From contig JBGTIS010000391.1 of the NCBI GenBank assembly GCA_041745535.1, positions 1 to 57,249 on the forward strand: DNA of 57,249 bases, in the 5' to 3' direction. Source of the stretch: JBGTIS01 sp041745535. Lineage in GTDB: Bacteria; Bacteroidota; Bacteroidia; Cytophagales; Cyclobacteriaceae. Positions within the stretch are counted from its first letter, which is position 1; every line of letters starts with the position of its first letter. Shown one piece after another: positions 9,301-17,236 of this stretch. The notes beneath the pieces are model-generated. The model was not told the DNA's origin and did no database searches. It saw only the letters and a program-made list of their open reading frames with translations. The position numbers and the translations under genes are program-made.

Positions 9301-10107
9301 CGGGAAATCAAAAGTCAGCATTAATATCCTGATCAATACCAGGGAAAGCACCAATAAGGCAAATCCTTCCCCAATCCTTTTCTGCCGCATCAAATAGTCC
9401 ACCTCTTTTTTTAGCCCGATAAAAAACAAGAGGATACTAAAAGAAAAAAGAACCAATAATAGCACCTGCAAACCAAAAGCCGGTTGCTGTAATCTGCTAT
9501 TTAAAAATTGAGTTTCTAAGGCTAAAGCGAATAATGGATGATCATTGAAACTGATAATTTTATCATCTTCATCGGCTTGCGAAACCTCTTTAACCATAAA
9601 ATCGCTCTCAATCAGCAGGTTAGGATTGTACCCCTGATTCAGGTATTTATTATTTATTTTAGTACGCTGATATACTGGGAGTAATACATAGATTTCAAAA
9701 TCGGCTGTGTCACTGGCATAAACTTCCCGTCTTGAAAGGTAATCACCATTTGGTAAAGAAAGATATTTATATTGGTAATTGCCTGTAACTTCGTCATAGG
9801 TAGGCACATACCGGTAATCGCTCCAGAAAATTAACTGGGCATTTTTAAAAATGTAATACGATTGGGGTTGATCAATATTCAGTGTACTGAACTCAAGGTC
9901 GGGTGCTTTGGCCAGGTTATTTTTAACCATCCGTGCTTCCTTTTCCACCTGTTCCAGAGAAAGCTTGATTTTTTTTTCTACCTCAATGAAATGTTCTTCC
10001 CTGGCCTGGTAATTATCGACCAAAAAAAATCTGATCAGCAAAGCGACAGAGCCCAATGCTAAGGAGGCGAATAAAGGTAAATTCCTGGTTTTGGTTAAGG
10101 CGGACAC
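6355..10107 (-). CDS. NtrY-like multi-pass sensor histidine kinase
   Basis: The 1250-residue membrane kinase has about twelve predicted transmembrane helices: one near residues 10-30, a cluster from about 205 to 480, two around 730-790, and one before the HAMP region near 950. Extracytoplasmic loops lie between them. A HAMP segment (about 970-1025) leads to the phospho-acceptor box 'AHEIKNPLTPMKLS' with His1038. The ATP-binding domain follows, with N box 'NRIISNLLINAKQSIP', G1 'DNGTGI' and G2 'GSGIGLAI'. The H-box is the NtrY/nitrogen-type form. No response regulator is adjacent, so it is an orphan here. It lies in a minus-strand run between DUF983 and the large outer-membrane protein. The signal sensed is unknown. 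Confidence 0.9.
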   Translation of the reverse strand: MSALTKTRNLPLFASLALGSVALLIRFFLVDNYQAREEHFIEVEKKIKLSLEQVEKEARMVKNNLAKAPDLEFSTLNIDQPQSYYIFKNAQLIFWSDYRYVPTYDEVTGNYQYKYLSLPNGDYLSRREVYASDTADFEIYVLLPVYQRTKINNKYLNQGYNPNLLIESDFMVKEVSQADEDDKIISFNDHPLFALALETQFLNSRLQQPAFGLQVLLLVLFSFSILLFFIGLKKEVDYLMRQKRIGEGFALLVLSLVLIRILMLTFDFPNVVRPLALFNGRYYASSVVNPSLGDLFLNALICLIIAWYVFRNYHYSRLHRKIIFAPTPVRLIISCLVVVLSFLTLYFLFYSLRTLYFNSQLTLDITKSIDFSAFKIISLLIIAISSATCFLVLHVLFRLFNSLTTQLYVYISFGTGLLITIILYGFTHIPLPFIIIINTLYFVMLYLLKLPKNLTRITYVTFLYLFLGALMCALTGAMATYYNEQIATTGDKQKFANQILIDNDVLGEFLLAEAADKIKQDAFILNRFMINFSSKDIIKEKVKRFYLSSYFDKYDVAVYLFNSNGNSISNDIKIPDYQTLKQEVSQERFKTADYSDIYFINQPSVLNTVGEGMKRYLCFIEMKRNRVTRGYIVIDLTLKRFFPNSVYPELLIDRRYANAYPGNDFQYAIFKNGELMYSSGNEQVIRKLQKNYDFPKTTINDEEMLIDQHHYLIVKGQGDEDIAIISEAYSIKDIISNFSFLFVVLVFLILLLLGAYTIYFTFAGNTLNFSTKIQLYLNAAFFMPLLAVSITTLSVISTTYRVEVTDQYLERAERIGGNVVEPLNSYQKGDIEEENLSSELFKIAKFAESDVNLFDTDGKLIASSQPIIYDNYLLSRFINPKALANIKEQGNNRMVLDESVGNLHYKDSYIGIKSFSTGRLIGILSIPFFESQTELETQIITVLTNVINIFTIIFIIFLIVSYLASNILTFPLKYITQKLKRTSLADYNEPLSWNSDDEIGLMIGEYNRMLVKLESSKEALSRSEKESAWREMAKQVAHEIKNPLTPMKLSLQHLKRVLENEGVRGSNGELIIRPIDNLLDQVDTLNEIATSFSSFAQMPVPKSEYFDLAPVVRRTVELFQDDQQSISLKIERGVFGVVSDRQLMNRIISNLLINAKQSIPQNRRAAIQVNLQRGVRGFLIVKISDNGTGIAKEIQDKIFLPNFSTKYSGSGIGLAIAKRGIEHAGGRITFETKEDFGTTFYIELPLAYNV

Positions 10108-10339
10108 GATGCTGCGTGAATGAAAAAATTAAAAATGCGAGAATCTTATCTCAATATTACATTGTTTTTACTGTAGTAAAAAACAGAAAAAAGGATTCCT
10201 TTTCTTCAGCGGAATCGCAATTGGCGTGCCACAACCCAAAAATTCGGTATTCTTAATTATGATTGTGAAGGCAAGAATCGCATCCACTCTTATCCTTACC
10301 AGAACTGGATGCATGATAATCGTTCAAAAGCAGGTTATT

Positions 10340-10747
10340 TCAACGGGTTTCGGTTCTTTGCTCCTGAGCGAATTTCTGCTGATAGGATATATTCCCCACA
10401 CCATATAAATACAGGGTTCTGGAATACCTAAAAATAAGGGGCAACAGCAGCAATACCACCGCGGGTGCTGTTACCACATAAATCCACAAACTTGGATCAT
10501 CAAAAATATTGAAAAGAATAAAGCCGGTAATAAATAAAATAGCCACATTAAAAGCGTAGCTGATGTACATGGCACCAAAAAAAAATCCGGGTTCTCTTTC
10601 AAATCTCAGGTCACAAACCGGGCAATGTGTATTGGTTACACTAAATTTGAGGGGTGCCCTCAGCAAACTATATCTGAATAATTTTCCCTTCCGGCAGCGC
10701 GGGCACTTATGATTGAGAATAGCGTGTAGTTTTGACTCTGGCGGCAT
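10340..10747 (-). CDS. DUF983 family membrane protein
   Basis: The 135-residue protein has two Cys pairs, 'CPRCRKGKLF' near residue 15 and 'CPVCDLRF' near residue 42. Two hydrophobic helices follow at about residues 60-80 and 87-108. This zinc-ribbon-plus-two-helix layout defines DUF983, a family without known function. Its start lies 41 bases inside the upstream 90-residue gene in another frame. No later Met precedes the Cys pair, so the long overlap looks real. Confidence 0.88.
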   Translation of the reverse strand: MPPESKLHAILNHKCPRCRKGKLFRYSLLRAPLKFSVTNTHCPVCDLRFEREPGFFFGAMYISYAFNVAILFITGFILFNIFDDPSLWIYVVTAPAVVLLLLPLIFRYSRTLYLYGVGNISYQQKFAQEQRTETR

Positions 10748-10979
10748 TTTTTTTACTTTGTCGATACCAAAGATAAGCTAAAACGGCAACAATCAGATAG
10801 GGTGCGGCGAATAAATATAAAATTCCCACATTCAAACCTGCCGCCAACGACACGTCGCCCTGGCTCACATTATTTTCTACGGTAGTTCTGCACATGGCAC
10901 ATTGCGCCCATACAGGCTGCCCATTGATCAGACAGAAAGCGAAAGCCAAAAAAAAGACAGTAATTATTTTTCTGATCAT
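10707..10979 (-). CDS. Small membrane protein with CAMCRTTVEN motif
   Basis: This 90-residue protein has an N-terminal signal-like helix (residues 4-25). The motif 'CAMCRTTVENN' follows, then a glycine-containing linker and a second helix (about 50-72) with a basic tail. The double-Cys motif is conserved in a small uncharacterised Bacteroidota family that I recognise but cannot name. The 3' end overlaps the DUF983 start by 41 bases, suggesting the two proteins are made together. The CxxC could bind metal or be redox active; this is inference. Confidence 0.75.
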   Translation of the reverse strand: MIRKIITVFFLAFAFCLINGQPVWAQCAMCRTTVENNVSQGDVSLAAGLNVGILYLFAAPYLIVAVLAYLWYRQSKKNAARVKTTRYSQS

Positions 10980-11069
10980 TATATTTTTTTTCTAATAGGA
11001 GAACATCCGTTGGCACAATCTGGTTCCGGTAATTCAAAAAAATGAAATTGCCTCGTCATTCACAAGTTT

Positions 11070-11576
11070 TTAGCCATTACCTTTTACAAGTTCGGGTGTA
11101 ATGTAGGCCAGTAAGTCCACATTCCCTTCTGAAAAACCCTTCCAATTATCAGATTCACACGAAAGTCGTGCCACGCTACAGGGTGCCATCGATCCTATTT
11201 CTTTGCGGGTAAGGTATTCGGCCAGGTAGGTAACCACTGGGTTATGACCAATAATCATAACCTGTTCATAAGCCTCTTTCTGATTGTTAATAAGTTCAAG
11301 CAAACTTCGAACGGAAGCTTTGTACACATCTTCTTCCAGTAAAATTTTATGGCGCTCAAATTTTAATTGTTCCGCTATTAAAAGCGCTGTAATTCTGGCT
11401 CTTTCGGCATCGCTGGCTATCATTATGTCAGGGCGGCAATGCTGGTTATAAAGGTACTGTCCAACGCGTGGCGCATCCTGATATCCGGTTGGTGAAAGAA
11501 TTCTGTCTTTGTCTTTTTGCCCCCGACCGGACTCCAAGGATTCGGCATGCCGAATTAAAAATAAAACTTTAGCCAT
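11070..11576 (-). CDS. SixA-like histidine phosphatase family protein
   Basis: The 168-residue cytoplasmic protein starts with the phospho-accepting histidine motif 'LIRHAES' (His9). The second active-site block 'VMIIGHNPVVTYLAEYL' lies near residue 108. Together they give the histidine phosphatase (phosphoglycerate mutase-like) fold, and the short length and 'GHNP' form match SixA, which dephosphorylates phosphohistidine on signalling proteins. The actual substrate is unproven. The gene is divergent from topA and first in a minus-strand run that later contains a histidine kinase. Confidence 0.85.
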   Translation of the reverse strand: MAKVLFLIRHAESLESGRGQKDKDRILSPTGYQDAPRVGQYLYNQHCRPDIMIASDAERARITALLIAEQLKFERHKILLEEDVYKASVRSLLELINNQKEAYEQVMIIGHNPVVTYLAEYLTRKEIGSMAPCSVARLSCESDNWKGFSEGNVDLLAYITPELVKGNG

Positions 11577-11770
11577 TTTATAACGGTTGTGAGTTAATGA
11601 ACTTATTTCCTTTTATTTGCATTTCAAAAAATAGAATTTGCGGAATCTCTTACAAAGTTATCACGTATTAACAATTCTGATACTTTTTAAAAGAATTTAC
11701 TTTCTGTATTTTTTAAACTATTTTAACGGTTGTCACGTGATAGCCAAAAATCGTATTGCAAACAAATTAA

Positions 11771-11778
11771 TAGATTTG
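11771..11778 (+). promoter_or_regulatory. Possible -7 box for topA
   Basis: TAGATTTG matches TAnnTTTG and lies 36 bases before the topA ATG. No TTG at the expected spacing was found, so support is partial. Confidence 0.4.
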
Positions 11779-11814
11779 CGTTTTAATATAAAGGGTTAAA
11801 CATAAATTATTGTT

Positions 11815-14127
11815 ATGTCAAAAAATTTAGTAATTGTAGAATCTCCAGCCAAGGCTAAAACGATTGAGGGTTATTTAGGGAAAGATTTTAAAGTGGCATC
11901 CAGTTTCGGGCATGTGCGTGATCTTCCCAAAGCCGATAATGCCATTGACATTCAAAATGGATTTAAACCCACCTATGAAGTAACCAGTGATAAAAAGGAA
12001 GTAGTAAAGCAGCTCAAAAAAATGGTTAAAGAAGCTGAGTTGATTTATCTGGCAAGTGACGACGACCGTGAGGGTGAAGCCATTTCATGGCACCTGAAAG
12101 AAGCTTTGGGCCTGAAAGATGATAATACCAAACGCATTGTTTTCAGAGAAATTACTAAAAACGCGATATTAAATGCCATTAAAACCCCAAGGGGTATTGA
12201 CCTGGCGTTGGTAGACGCCCAGCAGGCCCGAAGAATTCTGGATCGCCTGGTAGGCTTCGAGCTTTCGCCCGTACTGTGGAAAAAAATCAAAAGAGGCTTA
12301 TCAGCCGGAAGGGTACAATCGGTAGCCGTTCGGTTAATCGTTGAAAGGGAACGTGAAATTCAGGATTTTAACGCAAAATCATCCTATAAGGTAACAGCAA
12401 GCTTTTTATTGGAAAAGGGAAGCGTACTTAATGCCGAATTACCCCAAAAATTCGCCACTGAAGCCGAAGCATCACAGTTTCTGGAATCGTGTAAAAACGC
12501 GGAATTCACCATTGCCAATCTGGAAAAAAAGCCAGTAAAAAAATCACCTGCCGCACCCTTTACCACTTCTACCCTGCAACAGGAAGCTTCCCGCAAAATG
12601 GGTTTTTCAGTAGCCCAAACCATGACGTTAGCCCAAAAGTTATACGAATCTGGAAAAATTAGCTATATGCGTACTGATTCGCTTAACCTGTCAGAAGAGG
12701 CAGTTAATAAGGCCACTGAACAGGTAACGAACGCTTACGGGAAAGAATTTGTGTTTAACCGAAAATATAAAACCAAATCCGATTCGGCACAGGAAGCACA
12801 CGAAGCCATCCGGCCTACCGACTTTTCCGTAACCGAAGCTGGTAAGGATCGCAATGAAGTTCGCCTGTACGAATTGATTTGGAAAAGAGCCATCGCTTCC
12901 CAAATGGCTGATGCGGAAATCGAGCGCACCACGGCTACCATTGCCATTTCAAATTTACCCCAAACCCTGGTCGCGACCGGTGAAGTAATCAAGTTTGAAG
13001 GTTTTTTGAAGGTATACACTGAATCTACCGACGATGAGGAAGAATCAGAAGCCAGCGGCATGTTACCCCCCTTGACAATAGGACAAATACTGAATCTGGA
13101 TTTGATGAAAGCCCGGCAGACTTTTACCAGAAATCCGCCCCGTTATACAGAGGCAAGTCTGGTTAAAAAATTAGAAGAGCTCAGCATAGGCCGGCCTTCA
13201 ACTTACGCGCCTATTATTTCAACCATACAGAAACGCGGATATGTGCTGAAAGAAGACCGACCCGGTGTAGAAAGAGCGTATACGGAAATTATTCTGAAAA
13301 AAAACGAGATCAAAAGCGCCAGCCTTACTGAAATTACCGGAACAGAAAAGAAGAAACTTTTTCCTACCGATATGGCCATGGTGGTGAATGATTTCTTACT
13401 CGACCATTTTTCTGATGTAATGGATTATTCATTTACGGCAGAAGTAGAAAAGGAGTTTGATGAAATTGCCCAGGGCAAAAAACAATGGGACACCATGATT
13501 TCAGAATTTTATAATCAGTTTCATCCTAAAGTTGAAGAAAGTAACCAGGCCGATCATTCTAAAGTCAGTTCCGAGCGGATGCTGGGTGATGATCCCAAAA
13601 CAGGATTACCAGTAACAGCTCGCCTTGGAAAATTTGGTCCTATTGTGCAATTGGGTGAGACCGATGGTGAAGAAAAACCGAAGTTTGCCAGCCTGCGCAA
13701 CGGACAATTACTGGAAACCATTACCCTGGAAGAAGCGCTGGAACTGTTTAAATTGCCCAGGGAAATTGGCGCTTTCGAAGGCGAAGTAATGACAGTAAGC
13801 ATTGGTAAATTTGGCCCTTACGTCCGACACAAAAATAAATTTTACTCGCTTTCCAAAGAAGATGACCCATTTACGGTAGATGCTGACCGGGCTGTAGAAA
13901 CCATAGAAATAAAGCGGAAAGCCGAAGCTGAAAAATACATCAAAGTATTTGACGAAAATCCGGATGTACAGGTATTAAAAGGTCCGTATGGCCCGTATGT
14001 TAAAATAGGACACAAAAACTTTAAAATCCCAAAAGGTACTATTCCGGAAAACCTTACCCTGGAAGCATGCATGGCTTTGGCGGAAAACAAAAAAGATAAT
14101 AAGAAAGAAAAAAAAGAGAAAAAATAA
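11815..14127 (+). CDS. topA: DNA topoisomerase I (type IA)
   Basis: This 770-residue enzyme relaxes negatively supercoiled DNA. The TOPRIM domain is at the N-terminus: 'VIVESPAKAKTIEGYLG' with catalytic Glu9, and 'ASDDDREGEAISWH' with the acidic metal ligands. The active-site tyrosine lies in 'ISYMRTDS' (Tyr284). The C-terminal part has no four-Cys zinc ribbons. Instead it carries three topoisomerase C-terminal repeats with the cores 'GPIVQLG', 'GPYVRHK' and 'GPYVKIG', then a Lys-rich tail. The gene stands alone, with a candidate -7 box upstream and a hairpin terminator downstream. Confidence 0.97.
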   Translation: MSKNLVIVESPAKAKTIEGYLGKDFKVASSFGHVRDLPKADNAIDIQNGFKPTYEVTSDKKEVVKQLKKMVKEAELIYLASDDDREGEAISWHLKEALGLKDDNTKRIVFREITKNAILNAIKTPRGIDLALVDAQQARRILDRLVGFELSPVLWKKIKRGLSAGRVQSVAVRLIVEREREIQDFNAKSSYKVTASFLLEKGSVLNAELPQKFATEAEASQFLESCKNAEFTIANLEKKPVKKSPAAPFTTSTLQQEASRKMGFSVAQTMTLAQKLYESGKISYMRTDSLNLSEEAVNKATEQVTNAYGKEFVFNRKYKTKSDSAQEAHEAIRPTDFSVTEAGKDRNEVRLYELIWKRAIASQMADAEIERTTATIAISNLPQTLVATGEVIKFEGFLKVYTESTDDEEESEASGMLPPLTIGQILNLDLMKARQTFTRNPPRYTEASLVKKLEELSIGRPSTYAPIISTIQKRGYVLKEDRPGVERAYTEIILKKNEIKSASLTEITGTEKKKLFPTDMAMVVNDFLLDHFSDVMDYSFTAEVEKEFDEIAQGKKQWDTMISEFYNQFHPKVEESNQADHSKVSSERMLGDDPKTGLPVTARLGKFGPIVQLGETDGEEKPKFASLRNGQLLETITLEEALELFKLPREIGAFEGEVMTVSIGKFGPYVRHKNKFYSLSKEDDPFTVDADRAVETIEIKRKAEAEKYIKVFDENPDVQVLKGPYGPYVKIGHKNFKIPKGTIPENLTLEACMALAENKKDNKKEKKEKK

Positions 14128-14561
14128 TTATTGTTAATGGCTTAAACTGAAGTAATTGTCTGAAAATCCTCATCAGGCAATGCTTCATTTTAATTTATTT
14201 CCTCCTAATTCTAATCCGCGATTTCCCTCAGCTTTCAAATATTTCTTCTTATACAAACCATCTGTTCAACTCCGCGATCTGTTTATAATTCTAACTCATG
14301 CTGAGCGGTAAACTTGTGATAAATCGCAAAACAGTGGTAGATTTTTCATGATGAATTAAACAGATGCCAATAAAAATCTGTTAATTAATATGACAGACAA
14401 AAATTTCTAATCAATTACCTAATCAACCAGACAATTAAAATCAACGGAACCGTTTTTATAGGGTAATTTATCCAATTAGTTAAATTTTTCGTTAGATACT
14501 TATAAAGCTTTGGGCTTTTCAAAATACAGAACAACCAAAACTAAAACTACAATAAATTAAT
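14128..14561. other. Intergenic region between topA and the DegP-like gene
   Basis: These 434 bases hold the probable topA terminator at the left end. The rest is AT-rich leader with no open frame, no tRNA and no recognisable riboswitch. The promoter of the protease gene should lie in the right half, but I could not place a full consensus. Confidence 0.6.
14148..14200 (+). terminator. Probable terminator of topA
   Basis: TGAAG...ATTGTCTG pairs with CAGGCAAT-GCTTCA, with one bulge and one G-U pair. A T-rich run (TTTTAATTTATTT) follows directly. Confidence 0.6.
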
Positions 14562-16067
14562 ATGAAAAGATTTATAAATTTAATGATGGCTGCTATCCTT
14601 GGCAGTGGTCTCACCATTGGAATATTCTTTATGCTGAATCAGCAGGCTAAGCAAAACAGCTCGAAAATCAGCGCATATGCAGGTAATACGTCTTCTTCTA
14701 AAATTCCGGTATATAGCACCCAACAAGCCCTGGCAGACGCGCCTGTAGATTTTACCAGAGCCGCTGAAAAGGTTATGCCCGCAGTGGTTCACATCCGGTC
14801 TAAACAGACTTTTACCCGAAACCAGCAGAGAAACGGACAGGAAAATATGGATGAACGCCTCAGAGATTTTTTCGGAGATGATTTCAGAAGGTTCTTTCAA
14901 TACCCCCAAGAGGATGTACCCAGAGAAGGTATTGGTTCAGGGGTAATTATTAGTGAAGATGGTTATATAGTTACCAATAACCATGTGGTAGACAACTCTG
15001 ATGAACTTGAAGTATCTCTTACCGATAACAGAACCTATACTGCCAAAGTAGTGGGAAGTGATCCTACCACCGATATTGCTGTTATTAAAATTGAGGATGA
15101 TAACCTCCCCTATCTCAGGTTTGCCGATTCTGACGAGGTAAAAGTGGGAGAATGGGTATTGGCAGTAGGCAATCCTTTCAATCTTTCATCAACCGTTACG
15201 GCAGGTATTGTAAGTGCCAAAGGCAGGGCCATTGGAATTTTAAGAGAACAATACGCCATTGAATCGTTTATACAAACAGATGCTGCCATCAACCCTGGAA
15301 ACAGTGGCGGTGCCCTGGTCAATTTAAATGGCGATTTAATTGGTATTAATACAGCCATTGCTACTTCCACAGGATCTTATGCCGGTTATGGATTTGCCGT
15401 TCCGGTGAATCTGGTAGGCAAAGTAGTAGAAGATTTAAAAGAATTTGGTGTGGTACAGCGTGGCGTGCTGGGTGTGGCCATCCGATCGGTGAACAGTGAA
15501 ATCGCACGTGAGAACGATCTTGACGTAGTAAACGGTGTATTCATTGACAGTGTATTTGATAATAGTTCAGCGGAAGTCGCCGGTATTAAACAGGGCGACG
15601 TAATTGTTGAAGTAGAAGGTGTAACCATTAAAACAACTTCTGATTTACAAGCCATGATCGCCAGTCGCAGGCCTGGTGATGACGTAAGAATTACGGTAGA
15701 CCGCAATGGTGATATCCGTGATATTAATGTGAAATTGAAAAATCTGGAAGGAAAAATGGAGGCAGTAGCCCGTGAAAAAACCGAAGCACTTGACGTTTTG
15801 GGTGCGGAATTCCAAATTTTATCAAAAGCTGAACTGGATCGGTTAAAAATAAAAAGTGGCGTTCAGGTTAGCAGGATCTATAATGGCAAACTCCGCAAAG
15901 ACACTGACATGGCAGAAGGCTTTATTATTACCCACATCGACAGCCAACCGGTAGACGAAGTAGACGATATTCGCGATATCCTGAACCAAAAAGAAGGTGG
16001 TATTTTAATAGAAGGGATATATCCAGATCGGCCAGATGAAAAAAGATTCTATGCTTTTGGCATGTAA
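14562..16067 (+). CDS. DegP/HtrA-like periplasmic serine protease
   Basis: The 501-residue protease is anchored or exported by an N-terminal hydrophobic segment at about residues 4-25. The trypsin-like domain shows the full triad: His141 in 'VTNNHVVDN', Asp171 in 'TTDIAVIKI', and Ser248 in 'NPGNSGGAL'. Two PDZ domains follow, the first at about 300-390 and a more divergent second one at about 405-495. This is the Do/DegQ arrangement for degrading or refolding misfolded envelope proteins. The gene is monocistronic, with a strong terminator 28 bases downstream. The choice between degP, degQ and degS cannot be made safely from sequence in this phylum. Confidence 0.95.
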   Translation: MKRFINLMMAAILGSGLTIGIFFMLNQQAKQNSSKISAYAGNTSSSKIPVYSTQQALADAPVDFTRAAEKVMPAVVHIRSKQTFTRNQQRNGQENMDERLRDFFGDDFRRFFQYPQEDVPREGIGSGVIISEDGYIVTNNHVVDNSDELEVSLTDNRTYTAKVVGSDPTTDIAVIKIEDDNLPYLRFADSDEVKVGEWVLAVGNPFNLSSTVTAGIVSAKGRAIGILREQYAIESFIQTDAAINPGNSGGALVNLNGDLIGINTAIATSTGSYAGYGFAVPVNLVGKVVEDLKEFGVVQRGVLGVAIRSVNSEIARENDLDVVNGVFIDSVFDNSSAEVAGIKQGDVIVEVEGVTIKTTSDLQAMIASRRPGDDVRITVDRNGDIRDINVKLKNLEGKMEAVAREKTEALDVLGAEFQILSKAELDRLKIKSGVQVSRIYNGKLRKDTDMAEGFIITHIDSQPVDEVDDIRDILNQKEGGILIEGIYPDRPDEKRFYAFGM

Positions 16068-16094
16068 GTTTTTTTTAATTATTTAATAATTTGG

Positions 16095-16124
16095 AAGCAA
16101 TGCTATAAAAGCATTGCTTTTTTA
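16095..16124 (+). terminator. Terminator of the DegP-like gene
   Basis: AAGCAATGCT (16095-16104) and AGCATTGCTT (16110-16119) form a perfect 10-bp stem with a 5-base loop, ending in a run of T. Confidence 0.92.
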
Positions 16125-16130
16125 TGCGCT

Positions 16131-16655
16131 CTAAAAAGAACTCTTTTTGCTTTGTGGTCGCCAAAACAAACTTACCATAGAAGTCCAGGCTAGCAGTAAA
16201 AACAACCAAGGAGCTAACTCTGCTATGTGCTCTACCAGCGTTGTTAAGGTATTTACCTTTTCAGTCAGCCGCTCGATGATCCAAGCCAGCGAAGCAAAAA
16301 TAGCACCGGTCATTCTCACCACACGATACCAAGACGTACGGCTTAGCACAATCAGCCAGGGAATAGTCAGGACGATGACCAATAGCTGCATGAGCTCTAT
16401 GCCCACTTTAAAACCCAGGATACTCAGTGCCATACGACTGGCGTTCAGTGGCATATTGGCTAGTGTACCCGCGAAAGCCAGTCCGTGTACCAATCCAAAT
16501 CCAGCTGCTACCTACGTTTCATGTCCGGGAAAAATAGGGCGAATGGCATGAATAGCCGAAACCAGGATGGAGAAAGTAATGAGCGTTTCCACAGGCTGAC
16601 TGGGTAGTTGAATCCACTCCAGAGCACCCATATTATGGAAGAGCTACCTCATCTG
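16131..16655 (-). pseudogene. HupE/UreJ-like membrane protein, truncated and with an internal stop
   Basis: Read on the minus strand from about 16655, the frame gives 'MGALEWIQLPSQPVETLITF', a helix ending 'HAIRPIFPGHET', a TAG stop at 16514-16512, and then 'VAAGFGLVHGLAFAGTLA' and 'FKVGIELMQLLVIV' in the same frame. The protein ends at 16131. The motif 'GFGLVHGLAFA' and the GxELxQLL stretch are hallmarks of HupE/UreJ, membrane proteins linked to nickel or cobalt handling. Relatives have Trp at the stop position, so TGG to TAG is the likely lesion. The N-terminal half is also missing, with homology stopping where the next remnant begins. No hydrogenase or urease genes are nearby. Confidence 0.75.
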
Positions 16656-17000
16656 CAAACGCTTGTTATAGATGAATCTTTCATTGATTTTTCTTTACCA
16701 CACCCTCCTACGGTCCAAGATGTCGTAACTGAAATGTGAATGGTATCACCGAATTGCTGTTAAAGCTCATTGTTGAAGAAAAAGAGGAATACGAAAAAAG
16801 CAGACTGAGGGTCATTCAAGACCGAGCGTATCTCAAGACGGCGCTACAATCCCTGAGAGAATTCACGCTGATTCCCACTTTCGCTAATTTTATCTACATA
16901 AAATTAACAGAAACCAGTAGTGGGAATCATTTAAGGGATCGATTACTGCTTCATCGCTGCTGGTGTTCATTGAGCTTGGGCTTACGTCATTTAAGATAAA
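16635..17000 (+). pseudogene. Remnant of a HisC/CobD-like PLP aminotransferase
   Basis: One frame (16635-16739) reads 'LQTLVIDESFIDFS', which matches the PLP-contacting Asp strand of class I/II aminotransferases related to HisC and CobD. After a frameshift near 16736 the next frame gives 'VNGITELLLKLIVEEKEEYE' and then 'REFTLIPTFANFIYIKL', matching the family's C-terminal domain. The roughly 70-80 residues between these blocks, which should carry the PLP-binding lysine, are absent. The 5' part and a clean 3' end are missing too. It cannot encode an active enzyme. It lies tail-to-tail against the HupE remnant on the other strand. Confidence 0.65.
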
Positions 17001-17029
17001 GATGGTTTAAGAGGTAGCCAACTTTAAAA

Positions 17030-17049
17030 ATTATGTTTATTAACATAAT
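17030..17049. repeat. Perfect inverted repeat ATTATGTT/AACATAAT
   Basis: The 8-bp arms 17030-17037 and 17042-17049 flank a 4-base spacer. It lies between the aminotransferase remnant and the MFS gene and could be an operator or an AT-rich hairpin. Confidence 0.5.
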
Positions 17050-17185
17050 AATAGTTATACAACTTTTGGTAATACCCTGAATTAGGTATACACTAAACTT
17101 GTAAACCCATGAGAACCAAAGAAAAAATAGTTATAAGAGCAGATCCATTCTGTAATTGCCTGATTCTAATTTATACAATTTGGAT

Positions 17186-17193
17186 TATATTTG
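17186..17193 (+). promoter_or_regulatory. Possible -7 box for the MFS gene
   Basis: TATATTTG fits TAnnTTTG and lies 44 bases before the MFS start. The upstream TTG is not at standard spacing. Confidence 0.35.
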
Positions 17194-17236
17194 GCGCTTA
17201 CAAAAATCCCCTTGTATATTTCAAAAATGACGCGGT

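Noticed and set aside
16147..16551. 134-residue plus-strand open frame
   Set aside because: It is the shadow of the HupE remnant on the other strand, which shows family motifs.
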